Assembly (NCBI RefSeq): GCF_006517235.1
Contig: NZ_CP041188.1
Coordinates: 2,294,001-2,358,000, forward strand
Length of the DNA stretch: 64,000 bases
DNA from: Pseudarthrobacter sp. NIBRBAC000502772
GTDB lineage: Bacteria > Actinomycetota > Actinomycetes > Actinomycetales > Micrococcaceae
Direction of reading: 5' to 3'
The notes under the pieces are model-generated. The model ran no database searches, had not been told where the DNA came from, and was given only the letters and a program-made list of their open reading frames with translations. Position numbers and translations under genes: made by a program. This document shows, one piece after another, positions 36,817 to 45,127 of the stretch; within the stretch, counting starts at the first letter, position 1; every line of letters starts with the position of its first letter.

Positions 36817-37497
36817 ATGCCGCAGTGCTGCATCAACCCCAGCATCCTGTCCGCCGACTTCGTCAACCTCGAAGCCGAACTGCAGCGCATCAGCAACGCT
36901 GACGCCGTGCACGTGGACGTTATGGACAACCACTTTGTCCCCAACCTCACCATCGGGCTGCCTGTGGTCCAGCGGATCCAGGCGGTCAGCCCCGTCCCGC
37001 TGGACGCCCACCTGATGATCTCCGACGCCGACCGCTGGGCGCCGGGGTTCGCCGACGCGGGCCTGGCATCCGTGACCTTCCATGCCGAGGCCTCCATTGC
37101 ACCGGTCAAACTGGCCCGCGAACTGCGGGCCCGGGGCTCCAAGGCCGGCATGGCGCTGCGCCCTGCCACTGCCGTGGAGCCCTACCTGGACATGCTCGAG
37201 GAACTGGACATGCTCCTGATCATGACCGTGGAGCCGGGCTTCGGCGGCCAGGCGTTCCTGGACTTCACCTTGCCCAAGATCCGCAAGGCCCGGGCAGCCA
37301 TTGACGGCTCCGGAATCAATGTCGCCATCCAAGTGGACGGCGGCATTACCGAGGAAACCATTCTGCGGGCGGCCGAAGCAGGCGCGAACGTCTTTGTGGC
37401 GGGTTCCGCTGTTTACGGCGCGGAGGACCCGGCTGCAGCCATTGGACGGCTCCGCGAAGCCGGCAGCATGAAGTTACGTGCTGCGTCCGCGGAATAG
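36817..37497 (+). CDS. rpe: Ribulose-phosphate 3-epimerase
   Basis: This 226-aa TIM-barrel enzyme of the pentose phosphate pathway has [14 protein letters not shown] at the start, [17 protein letters not shown] with metal-binding His and catalytic Asp, [14 protein letters not shown], and a phosphate site VDGGI...VAGSAVYG. I chose the ATG at 36817 because GAAAGG is 7 nt upstream; a GTG at 36802 would add five residues. It lies 18 bp after rsmB and just before the FMN riboswitch of the rib operon, to which ribulose 5-phosphate is a precursor. Confidence 0.95.
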   Translation: MPQCCINPSILSADFVNLEAELQRISNADAVHVDVMDNHFVPNLTIGLPVVQRIQAVSPVPLDAHLMISDADRWAPGFADAGLASVTFHAEASIAPVKLARELRARGSKAGMALRPATAVEPYLDMLEELDMLLIMTVEPGFGGQAFLDFTLPKIRKARAAIDGSGINVAIQVDGGITEETILRAAEAGANVFVAGSAVYGAEDPAAAIGRLREAGSMKLRAASAE

Positions 37498-37539
37498 TCT
37501 GGGCGACCTTGTGGTTATGGCACAATAGCAACACACAAT

Positions 37540-37689
37540 ACGTGCTCCGGGGTCGGTGTAAGTCCGAACCGGCGGTGATAGTCCGCGACCCGCGAGCCGG
37601 CGCTTTCCCCTTCAGGGAAGGAACCGGCGGACGGTTGAACTGGTGAAATTCCGGTACCGACAGTTAAAGTCTGGATGAGAGAAGCACGT
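37540..37689 (+). ncRNA. FMN riboswitch (RFN element)
   Basis: The conserved RFN core is readable: CTCCGGGGTCGGTGTAAGTC, ACCGGCGGTGATAGTCCGC, GGTGAAATTCCGGTACCGAC, and TCTGGATGAGAGAAG, closed by a P1 stem ACGTGCT/AGCACGT. It binds FMN and represses the rib genes downstream. A variable stem with a GGGAA/TTCCC-type arm fills the middle. Confidence 0.97.
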
Positions 37690-37699
37690 ACAGCTGTAT

Positions 37700-37723
37700 C
37701 TGCGGCGCCCTTCGGCGCTGCAG
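37700..37723 (+). promoter_or_regulatory. GC-rich hairpin in the FMN riboswitch expression platform
   Basis: CTGCGGCGCC pairs with GGCGCTGCAG around CTTC (one G-U). It begins 11 nt after the aptamer and lacks a following T-run, so it is not a standard intrinsic terminator. Confidence 0.55.
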
Positions 37724-37746
37724 CCTTCTGCTGTCGTATACCCCCG

Positions 37747-37806
37747 GAGCCATCGCGGTTCTAGAGGGAAGGAACGACAACACACATGAACCCCTTGCGA
37801 TGGCTC
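37747..37806 (+). promoter_or_regulatory. Stem enclosing the ribosome-binding site and start of the ribD leader ORF
   Basis: GAGCCATCGCGGTTC (37747-37761) pairs with GAACC (37788-37792) and GCGATGGCTC (37797-37806), leaving a CCTT bulge: 15 bp in all. The loop holds the GGAAGGA ribosome-binding site and most of the ATG at 37786. This fits translational control by the FMN riboswitch. Confidence 0.6.
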
Positions 37807-37869
37807 TTTGAAGCCAGGATTTCCCATGCTCCGGGAACCGAAGCCGCCGGACCGGTGGCTGCCCCATGA
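37786..37869 (+). CDS. 27-codon leader ORF coupled to ribD
   Basis: The ORF reads MNPLRWLFEARISHAPGTEA, then AGPVAAP and a TGA that overlaps the ribD ATG (ATGA). GGAAGGA lies 11 nt upstream of its ATG, whereas ribD itself has no ribosome-binding site. Translation of this ORF would therefore deliver ribosomes to ribD. The peptide has no recognised domain; its role may be purely regulatory. Confidence 0.55.
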   Translation: MNPLRWLFEARISHAPGTEAAGPVAAP

Positions 37870-38984
37870 CCCGGATCGAAACCGTCACGGCGTTCAGCGA
37901 CGCCGAAACCGCCGCCATGGACGCAGCGCTCGAAGCAGCCCTGCAGGGCCCGCGCGGAGCGAATCCGCTCGTGGGCGCCGTCGTCATCGATGCTGCCGGC
38001 CGCCGGCTGGTGACCGGGTACCACCGCGGCGCCGGCACACCCCACGCGGAAGCGGACGCCATCGCCCAGGCTGAGGCCGCCGGGCTGGACCTGAGCGGCT
38101 GCACGATGGTGATCACGCTGGAACCCTGTGACCACAGCGGCCGCACGGGGCCCTGCACCCAGGCGATCATTCGTGCCGGAATCACGGACGTGGTCTACGC
38201 CGTCGACGATCCCCACGACCCTGCGGCGGGCGGCGCAGCCACCCTCCGGAACGCGGGCGTCCAGGTCCGCAGCGGGCTCGCGGCCAGCGAATCGTTCGAG
38301 TTGAACCGTCAGTGGTTCCTGGGAGTGGCCGCACAGCGCCCGTTCGTGACGCTGCACATCGCGCAGACCCTGGACAGCCGGATCGCCGCTGAGGACGGAA
38401 CGAGCCAGTGGATCTCCTCCCCGGAGTCGCTCGCTGACAACCACGGACTGAGGCGCCGGATCGACGCCATCCTCGTGGGCACGCAGACCGTGCTCGTGGA
38501 CAACCCCCGGCTGACAGCCCGCGACGCGTCCGGAGCCACAGCCGGCAAACAGCCGCTGCGCGCCGTGATGGGCCTGCGGGACATCCCGGCCGACGCCGCC
38601 GTCCGCGGTGACGACGGGAACGTGCTCCACCTGCCCACGCGGGATCCGCGGGAGGCGCTCTCGCTCCTCTACGCGGAAGGAATCCGCCACGTGATGGTGG
38701 AAGGCGGCTCACGCATCCTCAGTTCATTCCTGGCCGCCGGTCTTGTGGACGAACTCATTGTCTACCTCGCCCCCACCCTGCTGGGTTCCGGAACTCCCGC
38801 CCTCAGAGGGCTCGGAATCACCACCCTTGCGGATGCCCGGCACTGGGACTGGGACCCTTCCGACGGCGGTGCCGTCCTGACCCTGGGCCGGGACCTGAGG
38901 CTGCACCTCCGTCCAGTACCAACCGATGCTTTTGAACCACACCTATCCCGCACTGCCGCGGAACCAGCCATGGGAGGCTACTGA
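37866..38984 (+). CDS. ribD: Riboflavin biosynthesis protein RibD (deaminase/reductase)
   Basis: The 372-aa bifunctional enzyme performs two riboflavin steps: deamination and side-chain reduction of the pyrimidine intermediate. The zinc deaminase motif is HAEADAIAQAE with PCDHSGRTGPC (ligand Cys residues); the reductase domain from ~150 shows HIAQTLDSRIAAEDGTSQWI and VEGGSRILSSFL. The ATG overlaps the stop of a 27-codon leader ORF and lacks its own ribosome-binding site. First enzyme gene of ribD-ribE-ribB-ribA-ribH, under FMN riboswitch control. Confidence 0.96.
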   Translation: MTRIETVTAFSDAETAAMDAALEAALQGPRGANPLVGAVVIDAAGRRLVTGYHRGAGTPHAEADAIAQAEAAGLDLSGCTMVITLEPCDHSGRTGPCTQAIIRAGITDVVYAVDDPHDPAAGGAATLRNAGVQVRSGLAASESFELNRQWFLGVAAQRPFVTLHIAQTLDSRIAAEDGTSQWISSPESLADNHGLRRRIDAILVGTQTVLVDNPRLTARDASGATAGKQPLRAVMGLRDIPADAAVRGDDGNVLHLPTRDPREALSLLYAEGIRHVMVEGGSRILSSFLAAGLVDELIVYLAPTLLGSGTPALRGLGITTLADARHWDWDPSDGGAVLTLGRDLRLHLRPVPTDAFEPHLSRTAAEPAMGGY

Positions 38985-39619
38985 TGTTTACCGGAATTAT
39001 TGCCGAACAGGGACAGGTTCTGTCCGTGGAGCGGGACGGCGATGCCAGCGCAACGCTCCGCCTCCGGGCGCCCGGCACCACCGAAGGGCTCGGACTGGGC
39101 GGGTCCATTGCCGTCAACGGGGTCTGCCTGACGGCCACCGCCATCGAGGGCAAGGAGTTCAGCGTTGATGTGATGGGCGAAACCCTCGTCCGCAGCACCA
39201 TCGGCGAACTGGCCGCCGGTGACTCGGTGAACCTTGAGCGCTGCGTCCCTGCCGGCGGCCGGCTCGACGGCCACGTCGTCCAGGGCCACGTCGACGGCGT
39301 CGGGCAGCTGCTGGAGCGCGAGGCACTCGGCAACTGGGAACGCCTCCGGTTCGGTGTGCCGGCCAACCTTGCCCGCTACATCGCGGAGAAGGGCTCCATA
39401 GCGATCGACGGCGTCTCGCTCACCGTCACGGCGGTCAGCCCCGCCGCGGAGCTGGAGCCCTGGTTCGAAGTGGGGCTGATCCCCACCACCCTGGCCGAGA
39501 CCGGCCTGGGGGCCAAGGCAACCGGCAGAAGGGTCAACCTCGAAGTCGACGTGCTCGCGAAATACACCGAACGCCTGCTGGCATTCAGCACCGGCGCAAC
39601 CACCGGGGGCGAACGATGA
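38984..39619 (+). CDS. ribE: Riboflavin synthase, alpha subunit
   Basis: This 211-aa enzyme dismutates two 6,7-dimethyl-8-ribityllumazine molecules to riboflavin. It has two lumazine-binding repeats: [15 protein letters not shown] with [12 protein letters not shown] (1-97), and [15 protein letters not shown] with [14 protein letters not shown] (98-190). The ATG overlaps the ribD stop (TGATG) and GGGAGG is upstream. Its own stop overlaps ribB. Confidence 0.96.
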   Translation: MFTGIIAEQGQVLSVERDGDASATLRLRAPGTTEGLGLGGSIAVNGVCLTATAIEGKEFSVDVMGETLVRSTIGELAAGDSVNLERCVPAGGRLDGHVVQGHVDGVGQLLEREALGNWERLRFGVPANLARYIAEKGSIAIDGVSLTVTAVSPAAELEPWFEVGLIPTTLAETGLGAKATGRRVNLEVDVLAKYTERLLAFSTGATTGGER

Positions 39620-40332
39620 ACGCCGCCGTCCGGCTGGAGCCGGCCGCGTCCGCCGGACCGGTGCCCAATGCAGCCTTCGGACTTGACCCCGTGGAAGATG
39701 CCATCCGCGCCATGGCCGCCGGCCGGCCCGTGCTGGTGGTGGACAACGAGGACCGCGAAAACGAAGGCGACATCATCTTTGCCGCACAGCATGCCACGCC
39801 TGCCCTCATGGGATGGACCATCCGCTACAGCTCCGGCGTCATCTGCGTCCCCTTGAGCGGGGAGCGCGCCGATGCCCTGGCACTGCCGCCCATGGTGGCA
39901 GTGAACGAGGACGCGAAGGGTACGGCGTACACCGTTTCCTGCGATGCGGCCGTGGGTGTCAGCACTGGAATCTCCGCCACGGACCGGGCCCTCACGGCCC
40001 GCGTCCTTGCAGACCCCGGCGCCGGACCGGCGGCCGTGACCCGGCCCGGGCATATTTTTCCGCTCCGGGCAGTTAACGGAGGAGTGCGTGAACGCCCCGG
40101 CCACACCGAAGCGGCCGTGGACCTCTGCCGGCTCGCCGGACTGGAGCCAGTGGGCGTGATCGCCGAGGTTGTGTACGACGACGGTGAAATGATGCGGCTC
40201 GACGGGCTGCGGGGATTCGCTGCTGAACACGGGTGCCCCCTGATCTCGATTGAGGATCTGGTGGCCTATCTTGAAGCTGGAGCCGGGATACCCGCCGACA
40301 GTGACACCGGGCCGGACGCCCGGGCGGAGTAG
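39616..40332 (+). CDS. ribB: 3,4-dihydroxy-2-butanone 4-phosphate synthase
   Basis: This 238-aa enzyme converts ribulose 5-phosphate to the four-carbon riboflavin precursor and formate. Active-site stretches are [20 protein letters not shown] (metal and acid residues), SSGVICVPL and [24 protein letters not shown]. In many bacteria RibB is fused to RibA; here it is a separate protein, with ribA following 10 bp later. The ATG overlaps the ribE stop (ATGA). Confidence 0.95.
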   Translation: MNAAVRLEPAASAGPVPNAAFGLDPVEDAIRAMAAGRPVLVVDNEDRENEGDIIFAAQHATPALMGWTIRYSSGVICVPLSGERADALALPPMVAVNEDAKGTAYTVSCDAAVGVSTGISATDRALTARVLADPGAGPAAVTRPGHIFPLRAVNGGVRERPGHTEAAVDLCRLAGLEPVGVIAEVVYDDGEMMRLDGLRGFAAEHGCPLISIEDLVAYLEAGAGIPADSDTGPDARAE

Positions 40333-40342
40333 AGGAGTAATG

Positions 40343-41074
40343 ATGACGGCTTCCGGAGTATCGGACAACAGCCACCAGAACAGCCACCACCGGGGGGCGG
40401 TCGGCAATGGCCGGGCCCACCACCCCGTGAGCGGCGGTCCCATTGTGCAGCTTCCCACGGCATTTGGCGATTTCGTTACCCAGGCGTGGACAGACCTGGT
40501 CACTGGCGCCGAACACCTGGCGGTGAGCTCGCCCAACCCGCCCAGGGAGGGCGTTGCTCCGCTGGTCAGGCTGCATTCCGAGTGCCTGACCGGCGACGTC
40601 TTCGGCTCCTACCGTTGTGACTGTGGCGAACAGCTGGCGTATGCCCTGGAGCTGATCAACGAGTTCGGCGGCACGCTGCTGTACCTGCGCGGGCAGGAAG
40701 GCCGGGGGATCGGGCTGGCCAACAAGATCAAGGCCTATGCCCTCCAGGAAGCGGGCTTTGACACCGTGGAGGCCAACGAGCAGCTGGGACTGCCGGTGGA
40801 CGCCCGCTGCTACAAGGCGGCCGCCCAGATCCTGGCCGAGATGGGCCTCCACGAGATCCGGCTCCTGAGCAACAACCCGGACAAAAAGAACAGGCTCGCC
40901 AAAGCCGGTGTGAAGGTAGTGGAAATGGTGCCCACCGAGGTGCCGTCCCGCGACCAGAACATCCGCTACCTGCAGACCAAAAAGGACCGCATGGAGCACC
41001 GGCTGATGCTGGACACCCACGTTGTCACGGTGCCAAGCGGCGCTGCCGACGATTTCGACCACGACCAAAACTGA
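40343..41074 (+). CDS. ribA: GTP cyclohydrolase II
   Basis: This 243-aa enzyme opens GTP in the first riboflavin step. The zinc site is [20 protein letters not shown], and the catalytic region [20 protein letters not shown] is intact; [17 protein letters not shown] follows. The first ~30 residues are a His/Asn-rich variable tail. Two adjacent ATGs exist; I take the second (40343) because GAGGAG then stands 5 nt away. Confidence 0.95.
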   Translation: MTASGVSDNSHQNSHHRGAVGNGRAHHPVSGGPIVQLPTAFGDFVTQAWTDLVTGAEHLAVSSPNPPREGVAPLVRLHSECLTGDVFGSYRCDCGEQLAYALELINEFGGTLLYLRGQEGRGIGLANKIKAYALQEAGFDTVEANEQLGLPVDARCYKAAAQILAEMGLHEIRLLSNNPDKKNRLAKAGVKVVEMVPTEVPSRDQNIRYLQTKKDRMEHRLMLDTHVVTVPSGAADDFDHDQN

Positions 41075-41091
41075 ACGGATCAGATTCACGC

Positions 41092-41577
41092 ATGAGCGGA
41101 CACGGCGCACCAGATATTGACCTCACCACCCTCAACCCGGCGGAAACGTCGCAGCTGCGGCTGGCCATCGTGGCAGCCAGCTGGCACACCCAGATCATGG
41201 ACGGGCTCTTGGACGGTGCCCTGCGCGCCGCCAAGGACGCGGGCATCAGCGAACCCACCGTTCTGCGCGTTCCGGGCGCCTTCGAGCTTCCCGTCGCCGC
41301 CGCGCGGCTGGCACCGCACTTTGACGCAGTGGTGGCCCTCGGCGTCGTGATCCGGGGCGGCACGCCGCACTTTGAATACGTCTGCCAGGCGGCGACGTCG
41401 GGACTGACCGATGTCAGTGTCTCCACCGGCGTCCCGGTGGGCTTCGGCGTGCTGACCTGCGATACGGAGCAGCAGGGACTGGACCGCGCGGGCCTGCCGG
41501 GCTCCAGCGAGGACAAGGGCCACGAAGCCGTGACGGCAGCCCTGGCCACCGCATTGCTCCTCAAGCAGTACACGTAG
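41092..41577 (+). CDS. ribH: 6,7-dimethyl-8-ribityllumazine synthase
   Basis: The 161-aa enzyme forms icosahedral or pentameric capsids and joins the RibB and RibD products. Motifs are [50 protein letters not shown] (catalytic His) and [13 protein letters not shown]. It ends the riboflavin operon, starting 17 bp after ribA. Confidence 0.96.
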   Translation: MSGHGAPDIDLTTLNPAETSQLRLAIVAASWHTQIMDGLLDGALRAAKDAGISEPTVLRVPGAFELPVAAARLAPHFDAVVALGVVIRGGTPHFEYVCQAATSGLTDVSVSTGVPVGFGVLTCDTEQQGLDRAGLPGSSEDKGHEAVTAALATALLLKQYT

Positions 41578-41668
41578 CAGCGGGCGGGCTGCCGGGGCGC
41601 GGTGTGTGTTCGCTCACATCGCGTCCGTCATGCAGCGGCCCGAAAGGGGCCCACTGGCCGGCAGCAAG

Positions 41669-41674
41669 TAGGCT
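41669..41674 (+). promoter_or_regulatory. -10 element for leaderless hisE
   Basis: TAGGCT is exactly 7 nt before the GTG of hisE and there is no ribosome-binding site, so transcription probably begins at the start codon. Confidence 0.55.
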
Positions 41675-41681
41675 GTAGGGC

Positions 41682-41945
41682 GTGAAGAATTTCGAGACGC
41701 TGTTCGCTGAACTGAGTGAGAAGGCAGCCACCCGCCCGGCAGGCTCCCGCACCGTCGCTGAATTGGAGTCCGGAGTCCACGGCATTGGCAAGAAAGTCGT
41801 GGAGGAAGCAGCCGAAGTGTGGATGGCCGCTGAGTACGAATCCGATGAGGCCACGGCCGAGGAAATCTCCCAGCTGCTCTACCACCTGCAGGTTCTGATG
41901 CTCGCTAAAGGCCTGACCCTGGAAGACGTCTACAAGCATCTGTAG
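41682..41945 (+). CDS. hisE: Phosphoribosyl-ATP diphosphatase
   Basis: This 87-aa MazG-fold enzyme hydrolyses phosphoribosyl-ATP, step 2 of histidine synthesis. The helix-bundle metal motifs are [18 protein letters not shown] and [15 protein letters not shown]. The GTG start has a -10 element 7 nt upstream (leaderless). hisG follows 93 bp later; step 3 is encoded separately by hisI at 44597. Confidence 0.95.
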   Translation: MKNFETLFAELSEKAATRPAGSRTVAELESGVHGIGKKVVEEAAEVWMAAEYESDEATAEEISQLLYHLQVLMLAKGLTLEDVYKHL

Positions 41946-42038
41946 CCACCGTGGCACGCGGCGGTCAACAACTGCCTGCCCGTGCCCTGCGTGGCCCGTT
42001 TGCCTGATCCACAGACCTCCCAACCAAGAAAGACCCCC

Positions 42039-42899
42039 ATGCTGCGAGTAGCCGTCCCCAACAAAGGCTCCCTGTCCGAAGCCGCCTCCGCCATGCTGAC
42101 CGAAGCGGGCTACCGCCAGCGCCGCGACACCCGCGAGCTGGTCATGATGGACCCTGACAACGACATCGAGTTCTTCTTCCTCCGCCCGCGCGACATCGCT
42201 GTCTACGTCGGACGCGGAACCCTCGACGTCGGCATCACCGGCCGCGACCTGCTGCTGGACGCCGAGGTGGAGGCTGAGGAACTGCTGCCCCTGGGCTTCG
42301 CTGCGTCCACGTTCCGCTTCGCCGGACCGGTGGGCGACTTCGCCACGGCAGAAGAGCTTGAAGGAAAGCGCCTCGCCACGAGCTATGACGGGCTGCTCCG
42401 CGGCTACCTCGCCGAGCGGGGCATCAATGCCAAGGTGGTCCGGCTCGACGGCGCCGTGGAGTCGTCAGTACGCCTCGGCGTAGCTGACGCCATCGCCGAC
42501 GTCGTGGAAACGGGCAACACCCTCAAAGCCGCCGGGATGGAAATCTTCGGCGAGCCGATCCTCAAATCGGAAGCGGTCCTGATCCGCCGCACCGGCGAAG
42601 GCGGAGCGGCGAACGGCACCGCCAAGGAGATTGAAGTCCTGATCCGCCGCCTGCAGGGCGTCCTCGTGGCACGCCAGTACGTGCTCATGGACTACGACAT
42701 CCGCAAGGAACTCGTGGAACAGGCCGCCGCACTGACCCCCGGCCTGGAATCACCCACCGTCTCACCGCTGCGCGACTCCGACTGGGTGGCCGTCCGGTCC
42801 ATGGTTCCGAAGAAGGAAACCAACCGGATCATGGATGAGCTCTACGACCTCGGCGCCCGCGCCATCCTGGTCAGCAGCATCCACGCCTGCCGTATCTGA
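42039..42899 (+). CDS. hisG: ATP phosphoribosyltransferase (long form)
   Basis: This 286-aa enzyme performs the committed step of histidine synthesis. It starts [16 protein letters not shown], shows [16 protein letters not shown] and the phosphoribosyl-pyrophosphate site [17 protein letters not shown], and has a C-terminal ACT-like regulatory domain (~210-286) for histidine feedback, so no HisZ is needed. The ATG at 42039 is favoured over an in-frame upstream codon that gives unrelated sequence. Confidence 0.96.
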   Translation: MLRVAVPNKGSLSEAASAMLTEAGYRQRRDTRELVMMDPDNDIEFFFLRPRDIAVYVGRGTLDVGITGRDLLLDAEVEAEELLPLGFAASTFRFAGPVGDFATAEELEGKRLATSYDGLLRGYLAERGINAKVVRLDGAVESSVRLGVADAIADVVETGNTLKAAGMEIFGEPILKSEAVLIRRTGEGGAANGTAKEIEVLIRRLQGVLVARQYVLMDYDIRKELVEQAAALTPGLESPTVSPLRDSDWVAVRSMVPKKETNRIMDELYDLGARAILVSSIHACRI

Positions 42900-42957
42900 G
42901 CGTCCCGCCCGGTTCACGCCGCGCCGCAGAACCCACCCGAGAATTCCAGGAGTCCCC

Positions 42958-43734
42958 ATGGCTGTAGCTGTACGAGTCATCCCCTGCCTCGACGTCGACG
43001 CCGGGCGCGTTGTGAAGGGCATCAACTTCGAGGGGCTCCGCGACGCGGGCGACCCGGTGGAGCTGGCGCACCGGTACGACAATGCGGGCGCCGACGAGCT
43101 GACGTTCCTCGATGTCACGGCGTCCTCGGGCAACCGCGAAACCACCTTCGACGTGGTCCGCCGTACGGCCGAGGAAGTCTTCATCCCGCTGACGGTAGGC
43201 GGCGGTGTCCGCGGTGTTGCCGAGGTGGACAAGCTCCTGCGTTTTGGCGCGGACAAGGCTTCCATCAACACGGCCGCCGTTGCCCGCCCGGACGTCATCA
43301 ACGAAATCAGCCGGCATTTCGGTTCGCAGGTGCTGGTCCTGTCCGTGGACGCCCGCCGGACCCGCCCCGGGTCCCAGCCCACGCCGTCGGGCTTTGAAGT
43401 GACCACCCACGGCGGCCGCACCGGTACCGGGATCGACGCCATCGAGTGGGCCAGGGAAGCTGCCGACCGCGGCATCGGCGAAATCCTGCTCAACTCCATC
43501 GACGCCGACGGCACCAAGGACGGCTTCGACCTGGAACTGATCCGGCTGGTCCGGGCAGCCGTGAAAGTGCCGATCATCGCCTCAGGAGGTGCCGGGGAAC
43601 CGGCCCACTTCCCGCCTGCCGTCGCCGCGGGAGCGGACGCCGTGCTGGCAGCCTCGATCTTCCACTGGGGCCCGGACAACATGATGTCCCAGGTCAAGCA
43701 GGCCATCCGCGACGCAGGCTTCGAAGTCCGCTAA
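42958..43734 (+). CDS. hisF: Imidazole glycerol phosphate synthase subunit HisF
   Basis: In this 258-aa TIM-barrel cyclase the catalytic Asp12 lies in [15 protein letters not shown] and the second Asp in VLSVDARRT near 131. Phosphate-binding loops [15 protein letters not shown] and [13 protein letters not shown] are present. It needs HisH for ammonia, which is not in the window. It lies 58 bp after hisG and is followed by a long palindrome. Confidence 0.96.
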   Translation: MAVAVRVIPCLDVDAGRVVKGINFEGLRDAGDPVELAHRYDNAGADELTFLDVTASSGNRETTFDVVRRTAEEVFIPLTVGGGVRGVAEVDKLLRFGADKASINTAAVARPDVINEISRHFGSQVLVLSVDARRTRPGSQPTPSGFEVTTHGGRTGTGIDAIEWAREAADRGIGEILLNSIDADGTKDGFDLELIRLVRAAVKVPIIASGGAGEPAHFPPAVAAGADAVLAASIFHWGPDNMMSQVKQAIRDAGFEVR

Positions 43735-43751
43735 CCCCAACCCGACTCAGC

Positions 43752-43812
43752 AACGCGGGGTCACTCCTTGCCCAATAACCGATGGTTGTTGGGCAAGGAG
43801 TGACCCCGCGTT
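43752..43812. terminator. 29-bp near-perfect palindrome, bidirectional terminator or repeat element
   Basis: Arms 43752-43780 and 43784-43812 are reverse complements except for one G-T position, with a 3-nt loop (GAT). It lies between convergent hisF and the TIGR03085 gene, whose stop is only 4 bp away. Its length and the AT-rich tip (CCCAATAACC) are unlike the other terminators here and suggest a dispersed repeat. Confidence 0.8.
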
Positions 43813-43816
43813 GGTT

Positions 43817-44461
43817 TTAGAGGCCGACTTCTGCCGACTGGAGCAGGGCGACGGCGTCCGGCTGGCCTTCGAAGGTGACCAGGGCGTGGCGGGTCCGGCC
43901 GTGGGCGTGCATCAGCAGTTCACCCGGCTCACCCACGATCGCCACCGAAACCGGTGCCCGCTTGGCGACGTGCCGCGGCCCGGACGGGCGCACCAGCACA
44001 ATGCCAAGGTCGACGCCACGGTAAAGGATGGCTGCCCGCTTGATCAGTTCGTCCCAGAGGGCGTCCGAGTAGGCCTCGTCGAGGGCGCGCGGCGCCCAGC
44101 GGTCCACAGCCCGGCGGATGTCCTCGGTGTGGACGAAATATTCGATCAGGTTGGAGCTCTCGTCCAATGCCTTGATGTTCATGGGGGAGAGAGCCGGCGG
44201 GCCACCACGGAAGGTGTTCACGAGGCCGGTGTAGTCGTCAGCGGTTTTCAGCTTCGCCGCGAGTTTGGCGGTGGCCTTGTCCGAAGCCTTGGACAGGCGC
44301 TTGATGATGAGGCCAAGCCCTACGGCAGCCTTGCGTTCGCGAAGGTAAAGGTGCGCGGCAAGGTCCCTGGTGCGCCAGCCTCTGCAGAGGGTGGGGGCAT
44401 CAGGGCCGGCCGCCAGCAGGGTTTCGGCCAGGACTTCTCGGGACGGTTCGACGAAATGCAT
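43817..44461 (-). CDS. TIGR03085 family protein (maleylpyruvate isomerase/DinB-like)
   Basis: This 214-aa protein of the mycothiol-dependent maleylpyruvate isomerase N-terminal superfamily has TLCRGWRTRDLAAHLYLRER near the start and IEYFVHTEDIRRA further on; the conserved His residues of this four-helix fold would bind a metal. The partner thiol is probably mycothiol, by analogy. TAGTTT lies 8 nt before the ATG and no ribosome-binding site is seen. The actual substrate is unknown. Confidence 0.8.
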   Translation of the reverse strand: MHFVEPSREVLAETLLAAGPDAPTLCRGWRTRDLAAHLYLRERKAAVGLGLIIKRLSKASDKATAKLAAKLKTADDYTGLVNTFRGGPPALSPMNIKALDESSNLIEYFVHTEDIRRAVDRWAPRALDEAYSDALWDELIKRAAILYRGVDLGIVLVRPSGPRHVAKRAPVSVAIVGEPGELLMHAHGRTRHALVTFEGQPDAVALLQSAEVGL

Positions 44462-44583
44462 CACTTGTGAAACTAGCACGAGAGCAGGGAAGTTGGGCAG
44501 CAGAACCGCCAGCCGATAGGTGCCCTTGTTCACACACTGTTTGTATGCCCGTTGGTGCATATTCGGGGCCGCTGATGAGGCAC

Positions 44584-44589
44584 TAGACT
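44584..44589 (+). promoter_or_regulatory. -10 element for leaderless hisI
   Basis: TAGACT stands exactly 7 nt before the hisI ATG with no ribosome-binding site, matching the layout at hisE. Confidence 0.55.
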
Positions 44590-44596
44590 TGGTCTG

Positions 44597-45004
44597 ATGT
44601 CTGAGCAGCCCGCCTCCGCCCCCGTAATAGTCCCGGCCCCCACCACAAGCCCGCTTCCGCACGCTGTTGCGGCCGCGTTGAAGCGCGACGGCGCCGGGCT
44701 GGTGGCCGCGGTGGTCCAGCAGTTCGACACCCACGAAGTGCTGATGCTGGGCTGGATGGACGATGAAGCCCTGCACCGCACCATGACCAGCGGCCGGGTC
44801 ACGTTCTACTCCCGTTCCCGCCAGGAATACTGGCGCAAGGGGGACACCTCCGGCCACGTCCAGTGGGTCAAGTCGGTTGCCCTGGACTGCGACGGCGATG
44901 CACTCCTGATCCGCGTGGACCAGGTCGGCGCGGCGTGCCACACCGGCACCCGGACCTGCTTCGACGGCAGGGACCTGGATGTCCTGGCCGGCGAGGCACT
45001 CTGA
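44597..45004 (+). CDS. hisI: Phosphoribosyl-AMP cyclohydrolase
   Basis: This 135-aa zinc enzyme catalyses step 3 of histidine synthesis. Characteristic stretches are [52 protein letters not shown] and CHTGTRTCF; the Cys residues bind zinc. The first ~25 residues are a Pro/Ala-rich extension. It is followed by trpE after 123 bp in which I see no Trp-codon leader peptide. Confidence 0.95.
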   Translation: MSEQPASAPVIVPAPTTSPLPHAVAAALKRDGAGLVAAVVQQFDTHEVLMLGWMDDEALHRTMTSGRVTFYSRSRQEYWRKGDTSGHVQWVKSVALDCDGDALLIRVDQVGAACHTGTRTCFDGRDLDVLAGEAL

Positions 45005-45127
45005 CCCACGGCCCTTGGGCGGAAGACCTGCCCGCAGACACACACTTTTGGCAGCATAAGACTGGCGCCGTTCCACACCGGCGACATTCACGAGGCGACA
45101 CACAAGAACAGGCGGCGAAGCATAGCC

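Noticed and set aside
45005..45127. Tryptophan leader peptide or attenuator before trpE.
   Set aside because: No short ORF with consecutive Trp codons and no competing terminator hairpin is present in these 123 bp.
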